A stretch of DNA of 64,000 nt from assembly GCF_015477765.1 (NCBI RefSeq), contig NZ_JADLQQ010000010.1, positions 186,001-250,000 on the forward strand. Direction: 5' to 3'. The stretch is from Nocardia transvalensis. GTDB lineage: Bacteria > Actinomycetota > Actinomycetes > Mycobacteriales > Mycobacteriaceae. Below, piece by piece: positions 8,359 through 16,680 of the stretch. Under the pieces are notes generated by a model, which made no database searches, was not told the origin of the DNA, and worked only from the letters and a program-made list of their open reading frames with translations. Every line of letters begins with the position of its first letter. The first letter of the stretch is position 1. The position numbers were made by a program, and so were the translations under genes.

Positions 8359-8775
8359 GTGAAGACACTCGAACACTGCCCTGAATGCCCGAACGAGCCG
8401 CTGCGCTGGTATGTGACGATGCGGGGTCGTCCCGGCGTGCCTTACAGCGGAATCACTTTGCACGATGTCGCACCAGTGGCGTACCGGTGGTGCCGCGAAT
8501 GCGGTTATCACACCGGGGAGCAACTCGACATCGACGGCATCGTCGCCCGGCTCAACGATGACCCCCGACTGATGTGGGTAAAGCGGAGCACCCCAGGGCA
8601 GATTGACGGCTACTCCACGACGAGCCACGCGGAGCTGAAACGCAGTGCCGAGAGAATGGCGCGAGTGCGCGGCTCCGTGTCGGCAACATATTCGATCGAA
8701 TATCGCAATCCGGCTGGAGATCTGATCCGGCGCTCGGCCACCTGGACACAGGGTGTCGACCCGGAAACATTCTGA
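8359..8775 (+). CDS. Cys-rich small protein, putative zinc-binding
   Basis: I chose the GTG at 8359 (product starting 'MKTLEHCPECPNEPLRW', 138 residues), since the longer upstream frame overlaps the preceding gene extensively. Two Cys pairs, 'CPEC' near residue 7 and 'CREC' near 44, suggest a zinc ribbon. The C-terminal half has 'VSATYSIEYRNPAGDLIRR'. Function is unknown. The weak ribosome site makes the exact start uncertain. Confidence 0.55.
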   Translation: MKTLEHCPECPNEPLRWYVTMRGRPGVPYSGITLHDVAPVAYRWCRECGYHTGEQLDIDGIVARLNDDPRLMWVKRSTPGQIDGYSTTSHAELKRSAERMARVRGSVSATYSIEYRNPAGDLIRRSATWTQGVDPETF

Positions 8776-8893
8776 TTGGACGCTCCCATCCCGTCGGCCA
8801 TTCCGCGCCGCACCCTAATCATTCGGTGGCACCGCGCCCGGGTCGCGGGCGCGGTGCCTGCCGCCAAAACCCGAGAGTGCCAAGGAAATTCCG

Positions 8894-9223
8894 ATGACCG
8901 CCAATAATGCGAACGACCGGAGCTATGAGATCGCCCGGACGATCTTCCGGCAGCTCGCCGGAAGCCAGCGCCGCCTGATCGCCGCCGTCGGTGCCAAGGA
9001 CTTCGTGGTCCTGCCCGATGGCATCCAATTCCGGATCATGCGGAACGCCGCGAAGATCAACCACGTCTCGATCCGCTTGCACGCCAACGACACCTACCGT
9101 CTGGAGTTCGGCACCGTTCGCGGCGTCAATTACCGCCAGCGGGAATTGTTCACCGACGTTCATGTCGAACAACTGCGCAGACTGTTCGAGACCACCACCG
9201 GCCTCTACCTCACGATCCTCTGA
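8894..9223 (+). CDS. Hypothetical protein (109 aa)
   Basis: The sequence begins 'MTANNANDRSYEIARTIFRQ', then 'VVLPDGIQFRIMRNAAKINH' and 'LHANDTYRLEFGTVRG'. It looks like a small alpha/beta fold seen in conjugative-element and phage accessory genes. A GGAA ribosome-site remnant precedes the ATG. No catalytic residues are recognisable. Confidence 0.65.
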   Translation: MTANNANDRSYEIARTIFRQLAGSQRRLIAAVGAKDFVVLPDGIQFRIMRNAAKINHVSIRLHANDTYRLEFGTVRGVNYRQRELFTDVHVEQLRRLFETTTGLYLTIL

Positions 9224-9306
9224 CTCGATCGTTTGCGCCGCGGCCACTCCGACGGGCACGGCGTTGACCACAAACCAACCTCAGCCCAAGCCGAAAGCAA
9301 AACACC

Positions 9307-9687
9307 ATGAAGATCGTCGGCTCGGCCCTGCTGTTCCTCATGGCGTGGCCTATCTTCGTGATCGTCTGGTGGGTGAAACCGGACACGCGGCCGACGATCG
9401 TCCAGCAGATCGTCAACTTCACCAGGTCACACCCGAGGCTGTGCGCCTGGTTCGGCGTGGGCTTCGGCCTGACCGGCGGGATCGGCAACCTCACCGGAAC
9501 CGCCTACGGTGCCGGGTTCACCGGGCTCGGGATCGCGGCGGGCTGCGGGTTCCTGCTGCTGCGATGGCGGATACAGGAACGCGCCGCACGGAATGCGGAG
9601 ATCGCTGCCCGCGCAGACGCCCAGCATCGCGCGTATCTCGAGGGCGACGACTTCGGGTTGTACGGGACACGCGAGATGCCCTTGTAG
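9307..9687 (+). CDS. Small membrane protein
   Basis: 126 residues with an N-terminal membrane segment ('LLFLMAWPIFVIVWWV', about 8-24) and a central hydrophobic hairpin ('AWFGVGFGLTGGIGNL' and 'GFTGLGIAAGCGFLLL'). A charged Ala/Arg/Glu-rich cytoplasmic tail follows. Two or three membrane spans are likely. Function is unknown. Confidence 0.6.
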   Translation: MKIVGSALLFLMAWPIFVIVWWVKPDTRPTIVQQIVNFTRSHPRLCAWFGVGFGLTGGIGNLTGTAYGAGFTGLGIAAGCGFLLLRWRIQERAARNAEIAARADAQHRAYLEGDDFGLYGTREMPL

Positions 9688-9708
9688 CCGGTCGTAGGAT
9701 TCCATGAC

Positions 9709-9855
9709 GTGTCAGACGAACCAAAGCTATGCGTTCGGTGCGGCGAGAACCCGGTCGGTCCTGGCGGGATGCTGTGCCCCGACTGCCTCCGGCTGCTCGC
9801 CGAGCGAGCGAAGGACCCTTACGGGGAATGGACGCAGGAAACCCGATCTGAGTAA
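9709..9855 (+). CDS. Zinc-ribbon micro-protein (48 aa)
   Basis: A GTG start gives a 48-residue product with two CxxC knuckles separated by 11 residues ('CVRCGENPVGPGGMLCPDC'), followed by a short helix 'LRLLAERAKDPYGEW'. The spacing is a textbook zinc ribbon. Such micro-proteins are frequent in actinobacteriophage genomes. It lies 21 bases after the membrane-protein gene. The partner is unknown. Confidence 0.55.
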   Translation: MSDEPKLCVRCGENPVGPGGMLCPDCLRLLAERAKDPYGEWTQETRSE

Positions 9856-9961
9856 CAGGTAGTGGATCACCGCGTCTCCCGAGGTTGTCCCAGCCGACCA
9901 CGCCGGGCTCCACGGGCTGCGCCTGGACATGTGATCGATCATCGGTCGATAGTGTGCGGGA

Positions 9962-10375
9962 ATGCGAATTTCCCGCACCGCCATAGTGATTGGGTGGATT
10001 CTGCTCATAGGGATCGTCTCCACAGCCTGCGGCCCCGACAACAGTCGTTCGACCGCCTCGACCACCCTGGTCGAGGCGGTCTCATCCAGCCAGACGCCTC
10101 GCCCCATGCAGGTGCCCGCCACCTCGCCGGCCTCTCCCCCACCAGCTACCGCGCCGACAACATCGGCGTTGACATCCGGGGACCTGTGTCAGCAGACTCG
10201 CGAGTTCATCGCTCAGGCCCGCGAACTCAACCCCGGGGTCAGCGATCAAGACGCCATCGAGGGGATGTTCGAGATGCTGGCACAAACCAATGCTTGGATC
10301 AGTGCAAGCGAGGCGGAAAAATCCCAGGCGCGGCAGGCAATCCAGGACGCGGTTGCGCATGGCTGCACGCCGTGA
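9962..10375 (+). CDS. Predicted lipoprotein
   Basis: 137 residues with an N-terminal signal ('AIVIGWILLIGIVSTAC') ending in a lipobox, acylated Cys near residue 23. A Ser/Thr/Pro-rich linker of about 45 residues follows, then a helical domain ('LCQQTREFIAQARELN', 'IEGMFEMLAQTNAWISASEA') with two Cys that may pair. It is likely anchored on the outer face of the plasma membrane. In a phage context it could be a superinfection-immunity lipoprotein, but that is speculation. Confidence 0.65.
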   Translation: MRISRTAIVIGWILLIGIVSTACGPDNSRSTASTTLVEAVSSSQTPRPMQVPATSPASPPPATAPTTSALTSGDLCQQTREFIAQARELNPGVSDQDAIEGMFEMLAQTNAWISASEAEKSQARQAIQDAVAHGCTP

Positions 10376-10391
10376 AGGAAGGATCGACAGG

Positions 10392-10733
10392 GTGACTATC
10401 GAGGAATTCATCGAGGCTCGGCTGGCGGAAGACGAACAGATCGCCCAGGCGGCGGCTGGCGCACCATGGTCGGCCCCGATGCCTCCTTGGGTCCATGTCG
10501 AAGCCAAGGCGATCGCGGCTGATAAGGAGCGACTCGGCCACCTCGGATATGTTGGCACGATTGACCGCGATATCGACCGAACTCACGTCATTCGGCACGA
10601 CCCGGCACACGTACTACGACAGTGCGCTGCGCTACGGACCGCCCTCAAGACAGGCAAGACCACCAAGGAGATCGCGGCGATCTGGTCCGACCATTCCGAC
10701 TACGAGCCCGGTTGGATGACTGATACCGAGTGA
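10392..10733 (+). CDS. DUF6221-like protein
   Basis: I start at the GTG at 10392 (GAAGGAAGG upstream). The 113-residue product begins 'MTIEEFIEARLAEDEQIAQAA', the hallmark of the actinobacterial DUF6221 family (family label from memory). It ends with 'LKTGKTTKEIAAIWSDHSDY'. The family is common in actinobacterial prophage and accessory DNA with no assigned function. Convergent with the leftward operon that follows. Confidence 0.65.
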   Translation: MTIEEFIEARLAEDEQIAQAAAGAPWSAPMPPWVHVEAKAIAADKERLGHLGYVGTIDRDIDRTHVIRHDPAHVLRQCAALRTALKTGKTTKEIAAIWSDHSDYEPGWMTDTE

Positions 10734-10786
10734 GCCACCCGCGATGCGCGGCCCCGGCTATAGACGTGGTTCCACGGCAAGAGCGG

Positions 10787-11614
10787 TCAGGTGCGGCTCA
10801 GCTCGATCACGTCGCCGATGCGGTACACGACCCCGGCCGGTGACCGGAAGCCGTGGAGTTTGCCACGCGCGGCCCACTGCCGGATCCGTTCTGCGGTCAC
10901 AGGTTTGCCCGCAAACCATGACAAGATGCGCGCCAATTCGGCGGCGGTGCCCACAGCGTTCTCCGCCTGCCGCAGAAGCAGGCGACGATGCTGCTGCACC
11001 GGTACGCAGTACCCGCATCCGGCACAGTCGACAACTTCGGCGCTGTCGATGGCGTACAGGTCGGTCCGGCATGCCGGGCAGGGACCGACGAACAGCCGCT
11101 CGACTGGGCGGTCGATGGCATGACGTGCCTGCTGGACCGCGCCGACGATCTCCGCATGGATTCCGTCGATGCACGGGGCATCGTCGGGTATCGCTGGCAG
11201 CCACCGTGCCAGGTAGGCGGCGTGGGCGGCGGGTCTGTGCGGGGCAGGGGCACCGGTGACGATCGCGACCCGTAGCGCGTAGGCGCGTAAAGCGTGTTCC
11301 AGCGTCATTCGCGCCTGTGAGGCTCGCTGGTTGAACGGCACCACGCGTTCACGATGCCGCCCACGTGCGCTGATCTGGCCGCCAGTGTGGATGCGGTCGG
11401 TGCGGGTGATGGTGGTCTGCAGGTCGTCGAGCAAGTCAGGAACCTGCCCTAACGCGCTCATCACCGTCTCACGCTGTAACGGCTCCAACGGGTGGGTCAC
11501 GGTCGCGACCGCACCACCGGCTGTGCCCGCAATCGGTTGTCCTGCACCAGTTCCGGACATCTTTGCCGGATCCGCGACTGGAGGGCCATCGGTGCGGCCA
11601 GGATTGCGGGTCAC
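10787..11614 (-). CDS. HTH / zinc-finger phage protein, end of deazaguanine operon
   Basis: 275 residues. It holds a zinc-finger-like block 'CPACRTDLYAID' plus 'CAGCGYC' (four-Cys arrangement, about residues 178-202). A C-terminal MerR-like winged HTH follows ('VTAERIRQWAARGKLHGFR', then 'VVYRIGDVIEL'). This resembles zinc-finger/HTH proteins of mycobacteriophages. The start ATG overlaps the folE stop (ATGA), so it is translated with the preQ0 genes. A role in DNA binding or regulation is inferred. Confidence 0.7.
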   Translation of the reverse strand: MTRNPGRTDGPPVADPAKMSGTGAGQPIAGTAGGAVATVTHPLEPLQRETVMSALGQVPDLLDDLQTTITRTDRIHTGGQISARGRHRERVVPFNQRASQARMTLEHALRAYALRVAIVTGAPAPHRPAAHAAYLARWLPAIPDDAPCIDGIHAEIVGAVQQARHAIDRPVERLFVGPCPACRTDLYAIDSAEVVDCAGCGYCVPVQQHRRLLLRQAENAVGTAAELARILSWFAGKPVTAERIRQWAARGKLHGFRSPAGVVYRIGDVIELSRT

Positions 11615-12261
11615 GCGGTGGCGGACTTTCTGGTCGCGTCACGGTGCGCGGACAGCACCAGGTGCAGGTCGGCGTCGCTGATGTGACCGCGGATCGTGCG
11701 GGTTGTGGTGACGGTATGGGGGTCTTCGACCCCGCGCAGGGTCATGCACTGGTGCTCGGCGGTGATCAGCACGCACGCCCAGCGCGGGGTGAGCCTGTCG
11801 TACACGGCGTCGGCGACCTGGGTGCCGAGGCGTTCTTGCACCTGCAGCCGCCGCGCATACCCGTCCACCAGCCGCGACAGTTTCGACAGACCCACGATCC
11901 GCGACTGCGGCGCGGGAGCGTAGGCGACGGTCGCGGTGCCGGTGAAGGGCAGCAGGTGGTGAGCGCAGGTGGAGGCCACCCGGATACCGGACACGATCAC
12001 CGGGCCCGCATGGTGTGGGGCCGGGAACGTGCGGTCAAGGTGTGCGACGGGGTCTTCCCGGTAGCCGGCGAGCCTGTGCGCCCAGGCTTTGGCGACGCGT
12101 TTCGGAGTGTCGGCGGTGTGGTCGCCTTCGTCGATGCCGAACGCGGTGAGCAAGTCGGTGACCGCGGTGGCGGCCTGGTCGAGGACTGCGCAACCTGCAC
12201 CGGGCGCCGGGGCTGGGGTGGGGGTTTCGTGTGCGACCAGGGTTGAAAAGGACGGTGTCAT
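11611..12261 (-). CDS. folE: GTP cyclohydrolase I
   Basis: 216 residues. It converts GTP to 7,8-dihydroneopterin triphosphate, the first step of both folate and 7-deazaguanine synthesis. Zinc and active-site motifs are visible: 'STCAHHLLPFTGTATVAYAP' and 'CMTLRGVEDPHTVT'. 'DTPKRVAKAW' marks the family N-terminal helix. Placed next to queE, queD and queC, it serves as the dedicated feeder of preQ0 synthesis. It lies 7 bases after queE. Confidence 0.95.
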   Translation of the reverse strand: MTPSFSTLVAHETPTPAPAPGAGCAVLDQAATAVTDLLTAFGIDEGDHTADTPKRVAKAWAHRLAGYREDPVAHLDRTFPAPHHAGPVIVSGIRVASTCAHHLLPFTGTATVAYAPAPQSRIVGLSKLSRLVDGYARRLQVQERLGTQVADAVYDRLTPRWACVLITAEHQCMTLRGVEDPHTVTTTRTIRGHISDADLHLVLSAHRDATRKSATA

Positions 12262-12268
12262 CGGATGC

Positions 12269-13012
12269 TTATGTACCTCTCGTGTCGCCGAAGGCGAGGA
12301 CGTGAATGCGGTGGGTGGCGTTCACGCCGATGTCGGCGGCTCGGCGTGCGACTGCGGGCCAGCGTGATTGCAGTTCAGTGGTGCTGATGCCTTGCGGCAT
12401 CACCCACACCCGGTCGCGGGGCCACCCGACGCGGGTGGCGTAGTCGGCGGCGAGATCGACATCGGTGGCGTCGGCGACGACGAACTTCAGGATCGCGTTG
12501 CGCGCCAACGGTTCCTGACCGGTGTTGACGTAGTCGACCCATCCCGGATGCAGCATCGGGTTCTGCGCACGCCGATGGGTCCCCGCGTTGGGCAGCTTCG
12601 GCGAGATCGATGCCGCCGCCGTGAATTCCCTTGTGGTGCCGTTGGGGGGCAGTGTGCCGTTGGTTTCCACCTGCACCGCGCACCCTTTGGAGGTCAGCCC
12701 GTACAGCAGTTGCTGCCATCCCGGTTTGCGTTGATGCATCAGTGGTTCACCACCGGAGAGGACGGTCAGCATGTCCGGGTGTGCGTCGCGGATCAGCTGA
12801 TCGACCGGGACAGGCGGGTTTTCCCGTTTCAGGTCGTACCGGGTTTCGTCCCAGGTGTAGGGGGTGTCGCACCACGAGCAGGAGAGGTTGCAGCCGCCGA
12901 GGCGGATGAACTGGGCGACACGGCCTGCGAACGGGCCTTCGCCTTGGATGGTGGGCCCGAACTGTTCGGACACCGGCAACGCGAACCGCCCGCTGGAGGA
13001 GGGGCCGCTCAC
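12269..13012 (-). CDS. queE: 7-carboxy-7-deazaguanine synthase (radical SAM)
   Basis: 247 residues. It makes the CDG ring from 6-carboxytetrahydropterin. The N-terminus has 'SEQFGPTIQGEGPFAGR', the cluster motif 'CNLSCSWCDTPYTWD' (CxxxCxxC) binds the 4Fe-4S cluster, and 'VLSGGEPLMH' is the SAM-binding GGE motif. The start overlaps the queD stop (ATGA). Intact by length and motifs. Confidence 0.95.
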   Translation of the reverse strand: MSGPSSSGRFALPVSEQFGPTIQGEGPFAGRVAQFIRLGGCNLSCSWCDTPYTWDETRYDLKRENPPVPVDQLIRDAHPDMLTVLSGGEPLMHQRKPGWQQLLYGLTSKGCAVQVETNGTLPPNGTTREFTAAASISPKLPNAGTHRRAQNPMLHPGWVDYVNTGQEPLARNAILKFVVADATDVDLAADYATRVGWPRDRVWVMPQGISTTELQSRWPAVARRAADIGVNATHRIHVLAFGDTRGT

Positions 13013-13428
13013 TGGGCCTCCCAGCTGGCCTGGTTGGTGCGGCCTTCATGCACGTGCACGCGTGTCAACGTCAACTGCGGCAACAGTTTCCGTGTCACGT
13101 CCGCGATGTCGGCGGCAATCGCCTCGGTGGTCGGCCAGCCGCCAGCGAGCCGATACACCTTCAACCCGGCGGCTTCGAGGACGTCGCCGATGTCGTCGCC
13201 CGGGTGGCAGACGAACCCGTGGTCGAGATGGGTGTCGACCCAGTCCTTGAGTACGGTCTTGATTGCGCCGAACTCGGCGGTGTCGGCGTCGAGATCGTCG
13301 ACGCGGAAGGTCCATTCGATCCAGAACGAATGCCCGTGCACGTTGCGGCATTTCGCGCCCGCCCCGGTGAGTGTGGGTATGCGGTGGGCGGTTTCGGCGT
13401 TGTGGCCGACGGTGATGAACGAAGTCAT
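13009..13428 (-). CDS. queD: 6-carboxytetrahydropterin synthase
   Basis: 139 residues of the PTPS/QueD family. The zinc-binding His residues lie in 'AHRIPTLTGAGAKCRNVHGH', which also contains the catalytic Cys. 'DLDADTAEFGAIKTVLKDW' and 'LDHGFV' are family hallmarks. It converts dihydroneopterin triphosphate to 6-carboxytetrahydropterin for QueE. The start overlaps the stop of the next upstream gene. Confidence 0.94.
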   Translation of the reverse strand: MTSFITVGHNAETAHRIPTLTGAGAKCRNVHGHSFWIEWTFRVDDLDADTAEFGAIKTVLKDWVDTHLDHGFVCHPGDDIGDVLEAAGLKVYRLAGGWPTTEAIAADIADVTRKLLPQLTLTRVHVHEGRTNQASWEAQ

Positions 13429-13877
13429 GAATGTCTTTCCGGCAAGTATGGGATGCGCCCGTAGTGGCGGTTGAGAGCGCTTCGGAGGTATCCGAGGCGA
13501 CGGTCAGGCAGGTAGGCGAACGGGTAGACGATGCGGCAGCCTGCCGCGCGGGCGGCCGGACCCAGCACGTGGCGGTAGTTGGCACCGCAGACCGCGAGCG
13601 CGTCGGTGATGCCGCGCCGACGCAGCTGCGTGGCCACGGTGTCGACGCTGATCGAGCCGCGCTGCCCCATCTTCAAGTCGTAGGAGGCCAGGCGGGTGGT
13701 GAGGTTGATCAGCCCGTGTTTGGCCGACAGCACCAGCACGCGATGCGGGTCGGTGACCGAACAGGCCCACCGTCGTGTGCTGACGAACAGGGCGCCGGTG
13801 TAGAGCTGACCGGCCGGTGCCGGTCGATCCAATTTCGCTGCCCCGCAACTGATGATCACCCACGGCGGCTCGTTCAC
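13425..13877 (-). CDS. DUF6884-like protein within the deazaguanine operon
   Basis: 150 residues from a GTG at 13877 that overlaps the queC stop (GTGA). Motifs are 'VIISCGAAKLDRPAPAGQLY', 'TGALFVSTRRWA' and 'VLVLSAKHGLINLTTRLASY', the pattern I recall for DUF6884. The fold is probably Rossmann-like with a conserved Cys and Lys. Its place between queC and queD suggests a role in preQ0 metabolism or delivery to DNA, which is inference. The longer open frame upstream overlaps queC and is not used. Confidence 0.75.
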   Translation of the reverse strand: MNEPPWVIISCGAAKLDRPAPAGQLYTGALFVSTRRWACSVTDPHRVLVLSAKHGLINLTTRLASYDLKMGQRGSISVDTVATQLRRRGITDALAVCGANYRHVLGPAARAAGCRIVYPFAYLPDRRLGYLRSALNRHYGRIPYLPERHS

Positions 13878-14563
13878 GCGCCCGTGACCTGCCGCCAATA
13901 GTCGGGGTCGGTGTAGACGGTGCGGTCGGTGACACCGGCGTGAGCGAATGCTTCGGCGCGTTCGACGCAAGTGCCGCAGCGTCCACAGTGCCCGGCCCGA
14001 TCGCCCTCGTAGCAGGACCAGGTCAGCGCGTAAGGGACACCGAGCCGGTTGCCGATGCGTGCGATCTGCGCTTTGGACAGGTGCACGAAGGGTGCGCCGA
14101 TGCGGACACCGCATCCCAGCTGGGCGGCGGTGGAGATGGCGTCGATGAATTCAGGACGGCAGTCGGGGTAGATCGCGTGGTCTCCGGCGTGGACGGCGGT
14201 GACAACCTCGGTCATGTGGTGGGAGGCGGCGATCCCGGTGGCGGCCATCAGCATGGTGGCGTTGCGATTCGGCACAACGGTTTTGGCCATGGTGTCGGCG
14301 GTGTAGTGGCCGTGCGGGATCTCACCATCACCGGTAAGCGCCGAGGTGACGCTGGCACCGAACGTGGTGAGATCGAGGACAGTCAGCGGGACACCGTAAT
14401 GGGCGGCAACGGCTTTCGATGATTCGAATTCGATGCGGTGACGCTGCCCGTAATCGATGAACACGGCGAGGGCGTCGACGACGTCGGGGCCGTCGAGGCT
14501 GTAGGCGAGAGCGGTAGCGGAGTCCATGCCGCCGGAGAGCAGGACGACAGGTTTGTAGGTCAT
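13874..14563 (-). CDS. queC: 7-cyano-7-deazaguanine (preQ0) synthase
   Basis: 229 residues. It uses ATP and ammonia to convert CDG to preQ0. The PP-loop is 'VLLSGGMDSATALAYSL', and 'FIDYGQRHRIEFESSKA' follows. The C-terminal zinc site is 'CYEGDRAGHCGRCGTCVER'. Its presence predicts that preQ0, rather than CDG, is the base delivered to DNA. The start overlaps the dpdA stop. Confidence 0.95.
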   Translation of the reverse strand: MTYKPVVLLSGGMDSATALAYSLDGPDVVDALAVFIDYGQRHRIEFESSKAVAAHYGVPLTVLDLTTFGASVTSALTGDGEIPHGHYTADTMAKTVVPNRNATMLMAATGIAASHHMTEVVTAVHAGDHAIYPDCRPEFIDAISTAAQLGCGVRIGAPFVHLSKAQIARIGNRLGVPYALTWSCYEGDRAGHCGRCGTCVERAEAFAHAGVTDRTVYTDPDYWRQVTGA

Positions 14564-15648
14564 GCGGCGTCTGGTTTCTCGGTAGGTGCGTCGATGTCGG
14601 GCGACCGGCCCGACACGGCAGGGTGTGGACCGGTCGTGGTGTGGGTTCGGGCGGTTTCGGCGATGCCGGCCAGTGCGCCGGGGTCAGTGTCGGCCAGATG
14701 CAGGTGCGGGCCGTCCATGGCCGCCACGAGTTCCAGGTTTTGGGCGGCACCTTCGGCGAGGTGAAGGTGCGGGCCGTCGGCTCGACGCCGGTCGTGGGCG
14801 AGTTGGTCGGCGATCCCGCTGTTGGCGGTGGCCAGATGCAGGTGAGGTCCATCCGTGCGGGACAGGTCCCCCCAGGCCGGGGCGGGGATGACGCCGTGGG
14901 TGCGGCGCATGTGTTGTTCGTTCACACTCGCCGCCAGTGCTGAAATCCTTATCAGCAGAGGACGATTCGCCGGTGTGGAGCGTGCCACCTGTGACGGGGC
15001 GACTCCGTAGTGGCGGTGCAGCAGTTTGGCGACCTCGGGGCGGTAGACGTCGCGGCCGTCGAGGCGGGCGGTAATGAGGGCGTTGGTGCGCGGGTCGCGC
15101 AGCGTCAGCCGCGCGTACCGGTAGGCGGAGCCCCAGCCGGAGGAGTCGACGGAAAAGAACGGCAGCCGGAGCAGTTCCGGCGAGGACACGCCCCAGCCGT
15201 GGAACCGCACCTGCGGCCAATGTCGGCGCTGGTGTTTGAACACCTGCACCAGCCAGCGCAACAAGCGTGCCCGAGAGCCCCCGTGTGCGACCATGCCACC
15301 CAGACCCAGGAAGTCGACGCCACGGTCGGCGTAGTAGTCCATCAGGGCAGGGTCGTCACCGTAGTGGATCGTCGGGACCGCGGCGACGCCATGGACATCC
15401 ACGAGTTCGTGCCAGTTGCGGCGGGTCGCGGCCGGGTCGCCGATCACATCCAGCGCTGCCACCCACGCCAGCCGGTGCCGCCACCGATGCGCCCATCGTG
15501 CGAGGTCTTTGGTTGTGATGGTGACACCTTGGGAGGCGGCGGAGAATGCGCCGGAATCACCGATCAGCCTCAAGCCGGCCAGCTTGTCGAGGTTGTGGTT
15601 GCCGAAGTAGTGGAAGCTGACCAGTGCGTTGCGGGGTGCGGGGATCAC
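14560..15648 (-). CDS. dpdA: DpdA-like DNA deazaguanine transglycosylase with HLHLA-repeat tail
   Basis: 362 residues. The first 270 resemble phage DpdA proteins of the TGT superfamily, with 'LIGDSGAFSAASQG', 'AALDVIGDPAATRRNW', 'VPTIHYGDDPALM', 'DFLGLGGMVAHG' and 'FHGWGVSSPELL'. These enzymes swap guanine in DNA for preQ0. The last 90 residues carry three copies of 'DGPHLHLA' spaced 21 and 25 residues apart, then a disordered tail; this extension is unfamiliar for the family. The start overlaps the parB-like stop. Assignment rests on motifs plus the full preQ0 operon. Confidence 0.82.
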   Translation of the reverse strand: MIPAPRNALVSFHYFGNHNLDKLAGLRLIGDSGAFSAASQGVTITTKDLARWAHRWRHRLAWVAALDVIGDPAATRRNWHELVDVHGVAAVPTIHYGDDPALMDYYADRGVDFLGLGGMVAHGGSRARLLRWLVQVFKHQRRHWPQVRFHGWGVSSPELLRLPFFSVDSSGWGSAYRYARLTLRDPRTNALITARLDGRDVYRPEVAKLLHRHYGVAPSQVARSTPANRPLLIRISALAASVNEQHMRRTHGVIPAPAWGDLSRTDGPHLHLATANSGIADQLAHDRRRADGPHLHLAEGAAQNLELVAAMDGPHLHLADTDPGALAGIAETARTHTTTGPHPAVSGRSPDIDAPTEKPDAA

Positions 15649-16256
15649 GCGGCGTCGTCCAACAGCACCGACAGCGCGGCAGAGTCGTCGGAGAAGTTCT
15701 TACGGTGGGTGGCCCAGGCACGTTGGAGGTCCGGTTCGACCTTCAGCGACAACGACACCAGGTGGTCGTCGGGTTCGGGTTCACCGACTTCGTCTTCCAG
15801 CGCATCCAGGTCGGGGGCTCCAGCGATGATGTCTTCCAACGCGGTGATGTCGGTGTCGTCGTAGCCGGTGCCGTCCAGATCGGGGAGGTCGCTGAGCAGT
15901 TCGAGCAGTAGCCGGTCGTCGAACCCGCCGACTTCGGAGGTGCGGTTGTCCGCGGCGACGATGCGGGCGGCGCGGTCGTCGTCGACATCGATCTCGTGGA
16001 TGAGCACCTGCTGCCACTGCTCGGCGTCCGGGTATTCCTCGGCGAGGTCGCGGATGGCGATGACGGTGTGGTTGCCGGTGAGGACTTCGTTGGGGCGGCC
16101 GGTGTGGGTTCCTATATTGACGACGACGGGCTTGTATTGGCCGTTGGCGCGCAGGGAGGCTTTGATGACCGCGACGTTGCCGCGGCGGGGGTTCTTGTGG
16201 AACAGGTTCAACTCGGACGGGTGCACATGCCGGCGTCCGGGCGCGGTGTCGGTCAC
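15645..16256 (-). CDS. ParB/Sulfiredoxin-fold phage protein
   Basis: 203 residues from a GTG at 16256 with GGAG upstream. The N-terminus begins 'VTDTAPGRRHVHPSELNLFH' and holds the ParB-like signature 'NPRRGNVAVIKASLRANGQY', 'VLTGNHTVIAIRDLAEE' and 'VDDDRAARIVAADNRTSEVG'. The C-terminus is acidic. ParB-N proteins of this type occur beside DNA-modification genes in phages and can be nucleases or DNA-binding NTPases. The exact activity is unknown. It heads the overlapping dpdA-queC chain. Confidence 0.8.
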   Translation of the reverse strand: MTDTAPGRRHVHPSELNLFHKNPRRGNVAVIKASLRANGQYKPVVVNIGTHTGRPNEVLTGNHTVIAIRDLAEEYPDAEQWQQVLIHEIDVDDDRAARIVAADNRTSEVGGFDDRLLLELLSDLPDLDGTGYDDTDITALEDIIAGAPDLDALEDEVGEPEPDDHLVSLSLKVEPDLQRAWATHRKNFSDDSAALSVLLDDAA

Positions 16257-16290
16257 GATGCGTGTTCTCCTCAAGGCTGGACGGGGCGGG

Positions 16291-16551
16291 TCAGGCGGTG
16301 CGCGCTGGTTGCGCTGGACGTGTTGCCGCTGGTGGGGTGTTGTCATCGTCGAGCCAGGCTTCTAGTGCGCTGCGGATATCGGCAGGCAGGTCCGCGGCGA
16401 CCGGGGGTTCGCCGTCGCTGGTGGCCTGATGGGGTCGGGTGATCTCGATCGACCAGCCGTCAGCGGAGTCGTAGGACATGTGCGTGACTACAGGCGCACC
16501 GGTACGAGCGGGCCGGTAGTCGGGGTTGATCCTGGTCACGGTCGCCGTCAT
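16291..16551 (-). CDS. Small hypothetical phage protein
   Basis: 86 residues from the ATG at 16551 ('MTATVTRINPDYRPARTGAP'), with 'DSADGWSIEITRPHQ' and an acidic 'IRSALEAWLDDDNTPP' end. It is the first gene of the leftward modification operon, with a 34-base gap to the ParB-like gene. Function unknown. A longer in-frame extension to 16626 has a poor context. Confidence 0.55.
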   Translation of the reverse strand: MTATVTRINPDYRPARTGAPVVTHMSYDSADGWSIEITRPHQATSDGEPPVAADLPADIRSALEAWLDDDNTPPAATRPAQPARTA

Positions 16552-16680
16552 GGCCGCGATTGTCACCAGCCACCCCGCAGCGGGTACAGAAAGTGGCCAA
16601 CAGCCCGCCGACCGGATCAGCCGCACATCGCCCTCCGGGAAGCAGTGTCCTTCCAGCGGTCTCGGCTAGCATCGGCTGCC

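Noticed and set aside
12368..13474. 368-residue plus-strand frame across queE/queD
   Set aside because: Antisense of two well-recognised genes.
11600..16600. A preQ1-type riboswitch for the deazaguanine genes
   Set aside because: No preQ1 aptamer pattern was seen, and the genes overlap with no room for leaders.
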